A stretch of 64,000 bases of DNA from Actinomycetota bacterium (lineage in GTDB: Bacteria > Actinomycetota > Actinomycetes > Mycobacteriales > Mycobacteriaceae): positions 1 to 64,000 of the forward strand of contig JAFDWN010000002.1 in the NCBI GenBank assembly GCA_018268465.1, given 5' to 3'. Positions 46,244 to 57,169 of the stretch are shown piece by piece. Under the pieces are notes generated by a model. That model was not told the origin of the DNA. It was given only the letters and a program-made list of their open reading frames with translations, and searched no databases. Position 1 is the stretch's first letter. Each line of letters starts with the position of its first letter. Made by a program: the position numbers and the translations under genes.

Positions 46244-46797
46244 GCGAACTGTCGGCACGCCAGCGGCTGGACACCCCCCGCTCGCGTCGCGGCTTCTCGT
46301 TCAACGTGGACGTCGAGGCGGTGGGGCGGGTCAGCGAGTCGATCGCACGATTCCTCGGCACCGGGCGCTACCTGGCGATCCAGACGATCCTCGTCGTCGT
46401 CTGGATCGCGCTGAACCTGTTCGCGCTGCGCCTGCAATGGGATCCTTACCCGTTTATCCTGCTCAACCTGGCGTTCTCGACTCAGGCCGCCTACGCCGCG
46501 CCGCTGATCCTGCTCGCCCAGAACCGCCAGGAGAACCGCGACCGGGTGGCGCTCGAGGAGGATCGCCGCCGCGCCGAGCAGACGAAGGCAGACACCGAGT
46601 ACCTCGCCCGGGAGTTGGCCGCGCTGCGGCTGGCAGTCGGCGAAGTGGCCACCCGTGACTACCTGCGCCGCGAACTCGAGGAGCTGCGCGAGCTCATCGA
46701 GAACCTGCAACTACCCCCGAAGACGACCGACAAGGACAAGCCGGGCAAATCCGACGGCGGCGAGCGGCGCCCGAAACGACGGGCTGAACCACTCTGA
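46240..46797 (+). CDS. DUF1003 membrane protein, Rv1231c-like (185 aa)
   Basis: DUF1003 protein: GRVSESIARFLGTGRYLAIQ, then two helices (ILVVVWIALNLFAL and NLAFSTQAAYAAPLILLA) linked by the conserved DPYPFILLN, followed by QNRQENRDR and a coiled-coil region and a basic tail (~residues 105-185). Function unknown. Translational overlap with the MgtE-N/CBS gene suggests the two act together, perhaps in magnesium-related signalling. Confidence 0.85.
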   Translation: MSELSARQRLDTPRSRRGFSFNVDVEAVGRVSESIARFLGTGRYLAIQTILVVVWIALNLFALRLQWDPYPFILLNLAFSTQAAYAAPLILLAQNRQENRDRVALEEDRRRAEQTKADTEYLARELAALRLAVGEVATRDYLRRELEELRELIENLQLPPKTTDKDKPGKSDGGERRPKRRAEPL

Positions 46798-46876
46798 GCA
46801 ATGCAGCAACACGCGCAACAAGTCGTGGGTATGGTGACCTGGTTCACAGGCTGATGCCGAACCCAAGGACGGTTGA

Positions 46877-48361
46877 GTGCACGCACGAGGAGGAGCCGCC
46901 CTCGAGTCGGCTCGGCGCTGGGCAGGGCGCGTGTGCGACCGTGTGCCGGTACCTCCCGCCCCCGGGCATCGCATCGCCGCCGACGTCCGTGGCGACTTCC
47001 TCACTCCGCACGCCCGCGGGCAGCTTGGCGGGCCGCACCTGCACGGGCAGTTCTCCGCCCCGCACGTCCGCGGCGCCGTGAGCGTCGCCGTCGTCGTTCC
47101 GCTGTTGCTCTCCGGCGCGGTCGGCGCATCGGCCCCGACGGTGCACACCCCGATACGGCAGGAGTCCGTAGCGCCGATGGCTGCGGTCGAGTCGGCGCCG
47201 ATCGACCGGTCCGGTCCGGCAGTGGTCGCCGTCACGAAGACGCCGACAAGCTTCCGCGTCGCCGCGGCGACCGTGTCCGCGCCACCCCCGTCGGGAATCG
47301 TCACCGCACCCGGCAGCCTGCGCATCCCCGCCATGGCCCTGTCGGCCTACCGCAACGCCGAGCGGATGATGGCCGCTGCCATGCCCGGATGCGGTGTGAG
47401 CTGGAACCTGCTGGCCGGCATCGGGCGCATCGAATCGATGCATGCCAACGGCGGCGCCACCGATGCCCGCGGCACCGCGATCCGCCCGATCTTCGGGCCC
47501 GCGCTGGACGGCACACTGCCCGGCAACGAGATCATCGTGCACAGCCGCGCCAACGGCCGCGTCGTCTACGCCCGAGCCATGGGACCGATGCAGTTCCTGC
47601 CGGGCACGTGGGCACGGTATGCCTCCGACGGTGACGGCGACGGCAAGGCCGACGTGCAGAACCTGTACGACTCCACCCTGGCCGCGGCCCGCTACCTGTG
47701 CAGCGGCGGCCTCAACCTGCGCGACCAGTCCCAGGTGATGACCGCGATTCTGCGGTACAACAATTCGGTCGCCTACGCCCGCAACGTGCTCAGCTGGGCC
47801 GCCGGGTACGCGACCGGCGTCGTCCCGGTGGACCTGCCGCCGATCACCGGCGCCGTGCCGCCGATCGGCGACGCCCATCTGGACAGCCCGGAGGGCCTCG
47901 GTCCCGACCTGCCCGTCAACGCCACCGGGCTGCCCGCCGACGATCCGCTCGCGCTGGTGCCGATCCTGGCCAGTAACGAGGCCCGCCAGATACCGACCAC
48001 CGATGTGCCCGGATTCGCGCCCGGCCAGCGGCTGGGTCCGCTGCCCGGTCCGCCGCCGGAGCCGCTCGCGGCCCCTGCCGCGCCGCCCGCCGCCCCGCCG
48101 TGGGTGCCGCCCTGGCTGCTGCCCCCGCCGCCGCCGGCGCCGAAGTGTGTCGTGTTCTGCCTGACTGACCAGGTGCCTCCGCCGCCTCCGGAGCCGCAGG
48201 CCGCACCGCTGGCCCCGCCGCCCATTGGCACACCTCCGGCGCCGGCGTTGCCGGCTGTGCTTCCGCCGCCGCCTGGGCCCCCGCCGTTCCCGGCGCCACC
48301 TGCACCCGCGCCGGCTGCCTTCCCCGCCCCGCTGGGACCTCCCCCCGGCCCGGTGAACTAG
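46877..48361 (+). CDS. Lytic murein transglycosylase, Rv1230c-like (494 aa)
   Basis: MltB/SLT_2-type domain at residues ~155-330: MPGCGVSWNLLAGIGRIESMH with the catalytic glutamate in GRIES, ARAMGPMQFLPGTWA and NLYDSTLAAARYLC. A hydrophobic stretch at about residues 68-85 (VSVAVVVPLLLSGAVG) is a signal or anchor. The C-terminal ~130 residues are Pro/Ala-rich with an isolated CVVFC. It cleaves peptidoglycan glycan strands. The start GTG at 46877 is uncertain because the N-terminal ~60 residues are not conserved. Rv1230c is 411 aa. Confidence 0.82.
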   Translation: MHARGGAALESARRWAGRVCDRVPVPPAPGHRIAADVRGDFLTPHARGQLGGPHLHGQFSAPHVRGAVSVAVVVPLLLSGAVGASAPTVHTPIRQESVAPMAAVESAPIDRSGPAVVAVTKTPTSFRVAAATVSAPPPSGIVTAPGSLRIPAMALSAYRNAERMMAAAMPGCGVSWNLLAGIGRIESMHANGGATDARGTAIRPIFGPALDGTLPGNEIIVHSRANGRVVYARAMGPMQFLPGTWARYASDGDGDGKADVQNLYDSTLAAARYLCSGGLNLRDQSQVMTAILRYNNSVAYARNVLSWAAGYATGVVPVDLPPITGAVPPIGDAHLDSPEGLGPDLPVNATGLPADDPLALVPILASNEARQIPTTDVPGFAPGQRLGPLPGPPPEPLAAPAAPPAAPPWVPPWLLPPPPPAPKCVVFCLTDQVPPPPPEPQAAPLAPPPIGTPPAPALPAVLPPPPGPPPFPAPPAPAPAAFPAPLGPPPGPVN

Positions 48362-48408
48362 ACCACCCGCGGCGTCGGCCCGCGGGTCGGCCGCGCTGCG
48401 CCGCGGCC

Positions 48409-48414
48409 TAGACT
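48409..48414 (+). promoter_or_regulatory. Candidate -10 box of mrp (leaderless)
   Basis: TAGACT ends 8 nt before the ATG at 48423 and 5 nt before the in-frame GTG at 48420. Confidence 0.4.
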
Positions 48415-48422
48415 TCTCGGTG

Positions 48423-49574
48423 ATGTCCCACACACCGGATGACCTGAAAACGCTGGAAGCATCGGTTCGCACCGCGCTGGGCAAGGTGATCGACCCTGAG
48501 CTGAGACGGCCCATCACCGAGATCGGCATGGTCAAGAACGTCACGATCGCCCCCGACCGCAGCGTGCACGTCGAGGTGTACCTGACCACCGCGGCGTGCC
48601 CCAAGAAGACCGAGATCTCCGAACGCGTCAGCGCCGCGGTGGCCGACGTCGCGGGCACCGGCGCCGTCACCGTGAGCCTCGACGTGATGAACGACGAGCA
48701 GCGCACCGAGCTGCGTAAACGCCTGCGCGGCGACGCGCCCGAACCGGTGATCCCGTTCGCCCAGCCCGGCTCCTTGACCCGGGTGTACGCGGTGGCGTCC
48801 GGCAAGGGCGGCGTCGGCAAGTCCAGCGTCACCGTCAACCTGGCCGCCGCGATGGCCGCCCGCGGTCTGTCGGTGGGAGTGATCGACGCGGACATCTACG
48901 GCCACTCCGTGCCCAGGATGATGGGCACCACCGACCGGCCCACCCAGGTCGAGTCGATGATCCTGCCACCGATCTCCCACGACGTGCGAGTCATCTCGAT
49001 CGCCATGTTCACCCAGGGCAACACCCCCGTGGTGTGGCGCGGCCCCATGCTGCACCGTGCGCTGCAGCAGTTCCTGGCCGACGTGTACTGGGGCGACCTG
49101 GACGTGCTGCTGCTGGATCTGCCGCCGGGGACCGGCGATATCGCGATCTCGGTGGCCCAGTTGGTGCCCGGCGCGGAGATCCTGGTCGTGACGACCCCGC
49201 AGCTGGCGGCGGCGGAAGTGGCCGAACGTGCCGGTGCCATCGCGCTGCAGACCCGTCAGCGCATTGCCGGCGTGGTGGAGAACATGTCGGGGCTGCAGCT
49301 GCCCGACGGTTCGACGATGCAGCTCTTCGGCGAGGGCGGCGGTCGCCAGGTGGCCGAAAGCCTCAGCCGCTCGGTGGGCGCGGACGTGCCGTTGCTGGGG
49401 CAGGTCCCGCTGGATCCCGCGCTGGTCGCGGCCGGCGACACCGGTGTTCCGCTGGTTCTCAGCGCGCCGGATTCGGCGGCGGGTAAGGCGCTGCGTGCCG
49501 TTGCCGACACCCTCGCGGCCCGTAAACGTGGCCTCGCCGGGATGTCACTCGGCCTCGACACCACACGGCGCTAG
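48423..49574 (+). CDS. mrp: Mrp/ApbC P-loop ATPase, iron-sulfur cluster carrier (383 aa)
   Basis: N-terminal MIP18/DUF59 domain (VIDPELRRPITEIGMVKNV), then a deviant Walker A GKGGVGKSS, DADIYGHSVPRMMG, QFTQ-like MFTQGNTPVVWRG, and DLPPGTGDIAISVAQ. Such proteins deliver Fe-S clusters to apoproteins. Matches Rv1229c (390 aa). The ATG at 48423 is preferred over the GTG at 48420, one codon upstream. It is convergent with tatB, with 40 nt between; H37Rv has four extra genes there. Confidence 0.92.
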   Translation: MSHTPDDLKTLEASVRTALGKVIDPELRRPITEIGMVKNVTIAPDRSVHVEVYLTTAACPKKTEISERVSAAVADVAGTGAVTVSLDVMNDEQRTELRKRLRGDAPEPVIPFAQPGSLTRVYAVASGKGGVGKSSVTVNLAAAMAARGLSVGVIDADIYGHSVPRMMGTTDRPTQVESMILPPISHDVRVISIAMFTQGNTPVVWRGPMLHRALQQFLADVYWGDLDVLLLDLPPGTGDIAISVAQLVPGAEILVVTTPQLAAAEVAERAGAIALQTRQRIAGVVENMSGLQLPDGSTMQLFGEGGGRQVAESLSRSVGADVPLLGQVPLDPALVAAGDTGVPLVLSAPDSAAGKALRAVADTLAARKRGLAGMSLGLDTTRR

Positions 49575-49614
49575 GTCCACCCGTTCCGCTGCGCCGGGTG
49601 CGGCCCGGTCCGAT

Positions 49615-50043
49615 TCAGGTCGCGTCGCTGTCGTAGGGCGTACCCGACGACGGCGGCGATATCCCGGGTGCCGGTGGCGCGGCGGCCGGCGGGCCGGCGG
49701 GCGGGGTGACAGCTGGCGGCGGGGTCGGGGTGCCGGGCTGGGCCGGGCTGTCGAACTTGCCGCTGAAGAACGAGTCGTCGCCGTCGAGCAGATGTTTGGT
49801 GATGGCGGCCCGCGGTGTCATACCGCGCAGCTTCTGCAGCTCGCTGAGCGGTTCCCGCAGGTCCTCGAACTCGGGGCCGAAGTCCTGGCGCAACTGGGTG
49901 GTGGCTCCACTGACGTAGTCGCGGGCCTGTCGCAACGCGCCCGACGTCCACCGGATCGCCCCGGGCAGCCGCTCCGGCCCCAGGATCACCAGCCCGGCGA
50001 TCACCAGGACCAGCATCTCCCCCCACCCGATATTGGCGAACAT
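49615..50043 (-). CDS. tatB: Twin-arginine translocase subunit TatB (142 aa)
   Basis: N-terminal membrane helix [28 protein letters not shown] with the conserved E8 and the LGPERLP hinge, an amphipathic helix, then a Pro-rich acidic C-terminus. TatB captures twin-arginine substrates with TatC. Matches Rv1224 (131 aa). The ATG at 50043 is 2 nt downstream of the htrA stop, so tatB is part of the sigE stress operon region. Confidence 0.92.
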   Translation of the reverse strand: MFANIGWGEMLVLVIAGLVILGPERLPGAIRWTSGALRQARDYVSGATTQLRQDFGPEFEDLREPLSELQKLRGMTPRAAITKHLLDGDDSFFSGKFDSPAQPGTPTPPPAVTPPAGPPAAAPPAPGISPPSSGTPYDSDAT

Positions 50044-50045
50044 CG

Positions 50046-52006
<1,961 letters not shown>

Positions 52007-52083
52007 CGCGCAGACTCCTCTCCGCTATGTCACATACTGAATCGAATGTAGCGCGCGATGCTGTGCGCGACATGCGGGAAGGG

Positions 52084-52881
52084 TCAGGCCGACCTGGCCG
52101 TGTCGGGCGAATGGGCGGCGAGGTAGTCGCGCAGCGCCTGGCGGCCCCGGTGGATGCGGCTGCGGACGGTACCCAGCTTCACGCCCAGCGTTGCACCGAT
52201 CTCCTCGTAGGACAGACCTTCGATATCGCACAGGACGACCGCGGCACGGAACTCCGGCGGCAGTGAATCCAGCGCGGCCTGCAGGTCGGGCCCCAGTCGC
52301 GAGTCGTGGTAGATCTGCTCCGGGTTGGGCTCGTCGGCCGGCACGCGGTCGTAATCCTCGGGCAGTGCCTCCATACGGATACGCGTACGGCGCCGCACCA
52401 TGTCCAGGAACAGGTTGGTGGTGATGCGGTGCAACCACCCTTCGAACGTGCCCGGCTGGTAGTTCTGCACCGAACGGAAGACCCGGATGAACGTCTCCTG
52501 GGTCAGATCCTCCGCGTCGTGCTGATTGCCCGAGAGCCGATAGGCCAGCCGATAGACACGGTCGGCGTGCTGGCGGACCAACTCGTCCCACGACGGCATC
52601 GCCGTCTTGTCACCCGTGGCGTCGAATACGGCCGTACCCGTCATCTCGTCGGGCTGCTCCACCCAATCCCCGTCCGCGTACTGCTCGAGGTGCGACATCG
52701 AGACAGGGGCGGTGTGCGTAGCGGTGGCGGTCGTCGGATCCTCCTGGTCAATTGCCTCGCGGGCAAACCGGTCATTTTCTGACACGCCCAGGTCAGACGA
52801 CCCGCGCCCGTCATTGTCGGCAACACGATCCGCGACGTCCTTATTCCGAGAGCGCCAGCTTTCGCCGTGTTCCATGCACAT
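52084..52881 (-). CDS. sigE: ECF sigma factor SigE (265 aa)
   Basis: Extracytoplasmic-function sigma factor. Region 2: [20 protein letters not shown] and [18 protein letters not shown]; region 4: [41 protein letters not shown] (written in parts). It drives envelope-stress and stationary-phase genes. The conserved part matches Rv1221 (257 aa). The start is uncertain: the ATG at 52881 has GGAGACGG upstream and is preferred; an ATG two codons downstream (52875) is also possible. Upstream, TTCTCAGGAAAAGTTCAG at about 52920-52940 on the minus strand is a possible MprA-like direct repeat. Confidence 0.92.
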   Translation of the reverse strand: MCMEHGESWRSRNKDVADRVADNDGRGSSDLGVSENDRFAREAIDQEDPTTATATHTAPVSMSHLEQYADGDWVEQPDEMTGTAVFDATGDKTAMPSWDELVRQHADRVYRLAYRLSGNQHDAEDLTQETFIRVFRSVQNYQPGTFEGWLHRITTNLFLDMVRRRTRIRMEALPEDYDRVPADEPNPEQIYHDSRLGPDLQAALDSLPPEFRAAVVLCDIEGLSYEEIGATLGVKLGTVRSRIHRGRQALRDYLAAHSPDTARSA

Positions 52882-53040
52882 ACCGTCTCCGACCGTGGTG
52901 AGCCTGACATATGAGCAAACTGAACTTTTCCTGAGAATGCCGGCCACTTCTGCGTCGACCTGCGAAAACCCACGATAATCGGTTCCCGATCGGGGGCGGC
53001 GGCGCGGGCGTGTCGCGGTTGGGCCTCCCCCGCAGGCCTC

Positions 53041-53046
53041 TACGCT
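53041..53046 (+). promoter_or_regulatory. Candidate -10 box of the O-methyltransferase (leaderless)
   Basis: TACGCT ends 7 nt before the ATG at 53054. Confidence 0.4.
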
Positions 53047-53053
53047 GCGGGTC

Positions 53054-53740
53054 ATGGCCAGCACCGACGACACAACGGGTCACAGCGGCGGCGACGAGGT
53101 GGCGCGCAGGCCGAGCCGCGCCGAGGCAATCGTCACGCATGCCGAGGGATCCATCTCGGAGGACCCCATCGTCGCGGCGGCCCGGGAACGTGCAGTCGAC
53201 ATCGGCGCGGGCGCGATCACCCCGGCGGTCGGAGCACTGCTGAGCATGCTGGCCCGCCTGACGGGCGGCAAAGCGGTGGTCGAGGTCGGCACCGGCGCCG
53301 GGGTCAGTGGACTGTGGCTGCTGGCGGGGATGCGCGTCGACGGTGTGCTCACGACCATCGACGTCGAGCCCGAGTATCAGCGCCTGGCCAAACAGGCTTT
53401 CGTCGAGGCGGGGATCGGTCCGTCCCGGACGCGGCTGATCAACGGCCGCGCACAGGAGGTGCTCACGAGGCTGGCCGACGAGTCATACGACCTGGTCTTC
53501 GTCGACGCCGAGCCGCTCGACCAGCCGCAGTTCGTCGCCGAAGGTGTTCGGTTGCTGCGCCCGGGCGGCGCGATCGTCGTGCACCGGGCGGCACTGGGCG
53601 GCCGCGCGGGTGACGCCACCGCCAACGACACCGAGGTCGCCGCCGTCCGGGAGGCGGCGCGGCTGATCGCCGAGGACGAGCGCCTGACCCCGGTGCTCAT
53701 CCCGCTCGGCGACGGGCTGCTCGCGGCTGCCCGGCTCTGA
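53054..53740 (+). CDS. O-methyltransferase, Rv1220c-like (228 aa)
   Basis: SAM-dependent class I methyltransferase of the CaOMT/Methyltransf_24 group: [20 protein letters not shown] is motif [15 protein letters not shown] binds SAM, and [10 protein letters not shown] is motif post-II. Substrate unknown. Matches Rv1220c (215 aa). It is divergent from sigE, with the -10 box set 7 nt upstream of its ATG. Followed by a 147-nt spacer and the TetR gene. Confidence 0.87.
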   Translation: MASTDDTTGHSGGDEVARRPSRAEAIVTHAEGSISEDPIVAAARERAVDIGAGAITPAVGALLSMLARLTGGKAVVEVGTGAGVSGLWLLAGMRVDGVLTTIDVEPEYQRLAKQAFVEAGIGPSRTRLINGRAQEVLTRLADESYDLVFVDAEPLDQPQFVAEGVRLLRPGGAIVVHRAALGGRAGDATANDTEVAAVREAARLIAEDERLTPVLIPLGDGLLAAARL

Positions 53741-53850
53741 CCTTCGGGCCGGCGACCACGCCGTTCCGCCGGAATGGCTGCCCGACGAGTCGGCGTCGCC
53801 TGCGCATCCGGGCGCGGATTGCTTTTACGGATTCCTGACGGGCCGAGTCA

Positions 53851-53880
53851 TTGACGGTGAACTGAACAAGTGTTTAGCAT
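53851..53880 (+). promoter_or_regulatory. Promoter of the TetR-ABC exporter operon
   Basis: -35 TTGACG (53851-53856), 18-nt spacer, -10 TAGCAT (53875-53880). The expected start point is 53887-53888, the A of the ATG, so the mRNA should be leaderless. Confidence 0.6.
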
Positions 53881-53888
53881 ACTAAACA
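53871..53888. promoter_or_regulatory. TetR operator TGTTTAG-N4-CTAAACA
   Basis: Perfect 7-bp inverted repeat with a 4-nt spacer covering the -10 box and reaching the start codon of the TetR gene. Position fits autorepression, and Rv1219c is known to bind its own promoter region. Confidence 0.65.
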
Positions 53889-54574
53889 TGCGTTCAGTCG
53901 ATGATCGGACGGCCGTCGCGAGAATCCGGGATGCGGCCATCGACCAGTTCGGCCAGCACGGATTCGGTGTCGGCGTTCGGGCCATCGCCGACGCGGCCGG
54001 CGTCAGCGCGGCACTGGTGATCCACCACTTCGGGTCCAAGGACGGACTGCGCAAAGCCTGCGACGACTACATCGCCGAGGAGATTCGCACCGGCAAATCC
54101 GCGTCGATGCAGACGCACGATCCCGCTGCCTGGTTCGCGCAAATGGCCGAGATCGAGTCGTACGCACCGATGATGGCCTACCTCGTGCGGACCATGCAAT
54201 CGGGCAACGACCTGTCGAAGATGTTGTGGCGGCGCATGATCGGCCAGGCCGAACAGTATCTGGAGGAGGGTGTGCGCGCAGGCACCCTCAAGCCCAGCCG
54301 GGACCCCGCCGCGCGCGCGAAGTTCGTGTCGATGAGCAGCGGCGGCGGTTTCCTGCTGTACCTGCAACTGCACGACACCCCCACCGATGTGCGCGCGGTA
54401 CTCCGCGACTACGCCGAGGACATGGTGCTGCCCGCGCTGGAGGTGTACACCCACGGCCTGATGGCCGACCCCACCATGTACGACGCCTTCGTCGCCCAAC
54501 GCGAGGCGGGCATCCCCTTCGGATCGGCGCCGCCCGACGGCGCGGCAACACGAGGAACAGGTGAGACACCATGA
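53888..54574 (+). CDS. TetR-family regulator of the ABC exporter, Rv1219c-like (228 aa)
   Basis: TetR helix-turn-helix (ARIRDAAIDQFGQHGFGVGVRAIADAAGVSAALVIHHFGSK, in parts) at residues ~5-50, then a long ligand-binding domain. Close to Rv1219c (212 aa), which represses the Rv1218c-Rv1217c exporter. The ATG at 53888 begins at the predicted start of transcription; an upstream ATG at 53870 would lie outside the transcript. The ABC ATPase overlaps its stop as ATGA. Confidence 0.9.
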   Translation: MRSVDDRTAVARIRDAAIDQFGQHGFGVGVRAIADAAGVSAALVIHHFGSKDGLRKACDDYIAEEIRTGKSASMQTHDPAAWFAQMAEIESYAPMMAYLVRTMQSGNDLSKMLWRRMIGQAEQYLEEGVRAGTLKPSRDPAARAKFVSMSSGGGFLLYLQLHDTPTDVRAVLRDYAEDMVLPALEVYTHGLMADPTMYDAFVAQREAGIPFGSAPPDGAATRGTGETP

Positions 54575-55539
54575 CCACCGTGCCGACAACCCGGCCCAAG
54601 ACCGTCGCCGGCTCCCAGGCTGCAGTCGAAATCAATGGCCTGACCAAGACTTTCGGCCGCACTCGGGCGCTGGACGGACTGGACATGTCCGTCGCGCGCG
54701 GCGACATCACCGGGTTCCTGGGACCCAACGGTGCGGGCAAGTCGACCACCATCCGTGTGCTGCTGGGGCTGCTGCGCGCCGACGGCGGAACCGCCCGGCT
54801 GCTCGGCGGCGATCCCTGGCGCGACGCGGTGGCACTGCACCGCCGCATCGCCTACGTCCCAGGGGATGTGACGTTGTGGCCCAATCTCACCGGCAGGCAG
54901 GCCATCGACTTCCTGGCCCGTCTGCGCGGCGACGGCACCGTCGACACCCGACGTCGCGACGAACTCCTCGAGCGGTTCGAACTCGATCCGGACAAGAAGG
55001 CGCGCACCTACTCCAAGGGCAACCGCCAGAAGGTGGCGATCGTCGCCGCGTTCAGCTGCAACGCCGAGCTGTATATCCTCGACGAACCCACCTCGGGATT
55101 GGATCCGTTGATGGAGAAGGCTTTTCAGCGATGCGTGCAGGAAGTCGCCGCCGAGGGCGCCGCGGTGCTGCTGTCCAGCCACATCCTGGCCGAGGTCGAA
55201 AAGCTCTGCACCAACGTCACGATCATCCGCGGCGGACGTGCGGTGAAATCCGGCACCCTGGCCGAGTTGCGCCACCTGATGCGCACCACCGTCACCGCCC
55301 GTACCCGCGCGGATGCCCGCCCGCTGCAACGGTTCCCACACGTGCACGACTTCCACACCGAGGACGGCCAGATCCGATTCTCGGTGGACCGCATCGACCT
55401 GGACCGCACCATGAGTGAGTTGACCGGCATGGGTATCGACGAACTCACGGTGACGCCGGCGTCGCTGGAGGATCTCTTCCTTCGCGAATACGAGGGAGGT
55501 GCGCGCCGGGCCGGCGCGGCCGGTGAGGACCGGCGATGA
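54571..55539 (+). CDS. ABC exporter ATPase, Rv1218c-like (322 aa)
   Basis: ABC-2-type exporter ATPase: Walker A GPNGAGKST, Q-loop region YVPGDVTLWPN, signature YSKGNRQK (a diverged LSGGQ), Walker B YILDEPTSGLD and H-loop SSHILAE. Part of the Rv1218c-Rv1217c multidrug exporter linked to efflux of several inhibitor classes. ATGA overlaps join it to the TetR gene before and the permease after. Confidence 0.9.
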   Translation: MTTVPTTRPKTVAGSQAAVEINGLTKTFGRTRALDGLDMSVARGDITGFLGPNGAGKSTTIRVLLGLLRADGGTARLLGGDPWRDAVALHRRIAYVPGDVTLWPNLTGRQAIDFLARLRGDGTVDTRRRDELLERFELDPDKKARTYSKGNRQKVAIVAAFSCNAELYILDEPTSGLDPLMEKAFQRCVQEVAAEGAAVLLSSHILAEVEKLCTNVTIIRGGRAVKSGTLAELRHLMRTTVTARTRADARPLQRFPHVHDFHTEDGQIRFSVDRIDLDRTMSELTGMGIDELTVTPASLEDLFLREYEGGARRAGAAGEDRR

Positions 55540-57155
55540 CCACCCCCGTCGCGGCGCGCCCCGCCCGCCGTCATGCGGCGCCGGCGGGCTCCCCGATCAC
55601 CGGCCTGGGCAGCCTCGTGCGGATCGCGCTGCGACGCGACCGGATCCGGCTCGGCGTGTGGATCATCGTGCTGACGGCGACGATGGTGTACACGCCCGCC
55701 GCCATCCAGATGGCCTATCCCGACGATCTCGCCCGGCTGAGCCGGGTCGAGATGCTCAAGACGCCCGCCGGAATGATGTTGGGCGGTCCCATGTTCGGCG
55801 GCAATGAGACCGACCTCGGCGCGATGATGGCCAACGAGCTCATGCTCACACTGATCGTTGCAACGTCGATCCTGGCCATTCTCACCGTTATCCGCCATAC
55901 CCGGGCCGAAGAGGAAAGCGGTGCAGCCGAACTGGTCTTGTCTTCGGTCGTCGGCCGCTACGCACGCACCGCCGCGGCGCTGGTCGTGGTGGCCGGCGTC
56001 AACGCCGTACTGGCGGTCACGATGACAACAGCAATGGCGGCAACGGGTTTGAACCTGCTCGACACCGCGGCGATGTGCCTGGGCGTCACCGCCGTGGCCA
56101 CGCTGTTCGGTGCGGTTGCGGCCGTCACGGCCCAGTTGTGGCGCCAGTCGCGCACCGCCATCGGCGCGGCCATGGGCCTGTTGGCGCTAGCCGCGCTCGT
56201 TCGCGGCGTCGGAGACGTGATCGACCACTCCGGCAGCGCACTGAGCTGGTTGTCCCCGATCGCCTGGGCACAGCAGATGCGTTCGTTTGTCGACCTGCGC
56301 TGGTGGCCGCTGGCGCTGCTGGTGGCCGTCACGCTGACGCTCGTCGGGCTGGCAGCCGTGCTCGAACGCAGCCGCCAGTACGACGCGGGCACGTTCGCCT
56401 CCACCGGTGACCACCCCGGTGCCCGACCCGTCCGCGACGTGCTCGGTCTGCATCTCACCTTGCAGCGGGGCGCCCTGATCGGCTGGGGTGTCGGATTGTT
56501 CCTGGCCGGCCTGACCTTCGGATCGATGACCGAATCGTTGCTCGACGCCGGGCAGGACAACGAGCTGATCGGCAGGATGCTGGCCGCGCAGGGCAACGAC
56601 GGGGTGTACACGACCATGACCCAGTTCCTGGCGGCCGCCGCCACCGGCTACGTCGCATCCGCGGTGCTGCGGGTGTACGCCGACGAGCAGTCCGGCATCG
56701 GCGAGACGGTGCTGGCCGGCTCGGTGTCGCGCTGGCGCTGGCTGCTCTCGGCGGTGGCGGCCGCGGTGCTGGGCTCGGCGGTGCTGATGATGCTCGCCGG
56801 ACTTGGCAACGGGCTGGGTGCGGGGATCACCCTCGGCGAGCCGGGCACCGTCCTACGACTGACCGCCGCCGGGTTGGCCTATGTGCCCGCCATGGCGGTG
56901 ATCGCCGGCGTCGCCGCTGTGGCCATCGCCGTGCGCCATCCGTGGATCGCCTGGCTGGCAGTCACTTTCGTCGTCCTTGCGCTCTACCTGGGCGCCCTGC
57001 TACGGCTACCCCGCTGGCTCATCGAGGCCTCACCGGTAGGGCGCACCACCGCGCCCAGCGACGTGCCCGTCACAGCGCTGGTGGTGATGGTGGCGGCCGC
57101 GGCGGCCCTCACCACGCTCGCCGGCTGGGTGTACCGCCGCCGCGACGCGATCTGA
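55536..57155 (+). CDS. ABC exporter permease, Rv1217c-like (539 aa)
   Basis: Large ABC-2 permease with about 12 helices in two similar halves (residues ~20-270 and ~300-535), as in Rv1217c (548 aa). It pairs with the ATPase encoded just upstream, overlapping it by 4 nt (ATGA). The ATG at 55536 is the only suitable start. The protein exports drugs or lipids; the physiological substrate is not known. Confidence 0.88.
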   Translation: MTTPVAARPARRHAAPAGSPITGLGSLVRIALRRDRIRLGVWIIVLTATMVYTPAAIQMAYPDDLARLSRVEMLKTPAGMMLGGPMFGGNETDLGAMMANELMLTLIVATSILAILTVIRHTRAEEESGAAELVLSSVVGRYARTAAALVVVAGVNAVLAVTMTTAMAATGLNLLDTAAMCLGVTAVATLFGAVAAVTAQLWRQSRTAIGAAMGLLALAALVRGVGDVIDHSGSALSWLSPIAWAQQMRSFVDLRWWPLALLVAVTLTLVGLAAVLERSRQYDAGTFASTGDHPGARPVRDVLGLHLTLQRGALIGWGVGLFLAGLTFGSMTESLLDAGQDNELIGRMLAAQGNDGVYTTMTQFLAAAATGYVASAVLRVYADEQSGIGETVLAGSVSRWRWLLSAVAAAVLGSAVLMMLAGLGNGLGAGITLGEPGTVLRLTAAGLAYVPAMAVIAGVAAVAIAVRHPWIAWLAVTFVVLALYLGALLRLPRWLIEASPVGRTTAPSDVPVTALVVMVAAAAALTTLAGWVYRRRDAI

Positions 57156-57169
57156 ATCGAAGGAGGACC

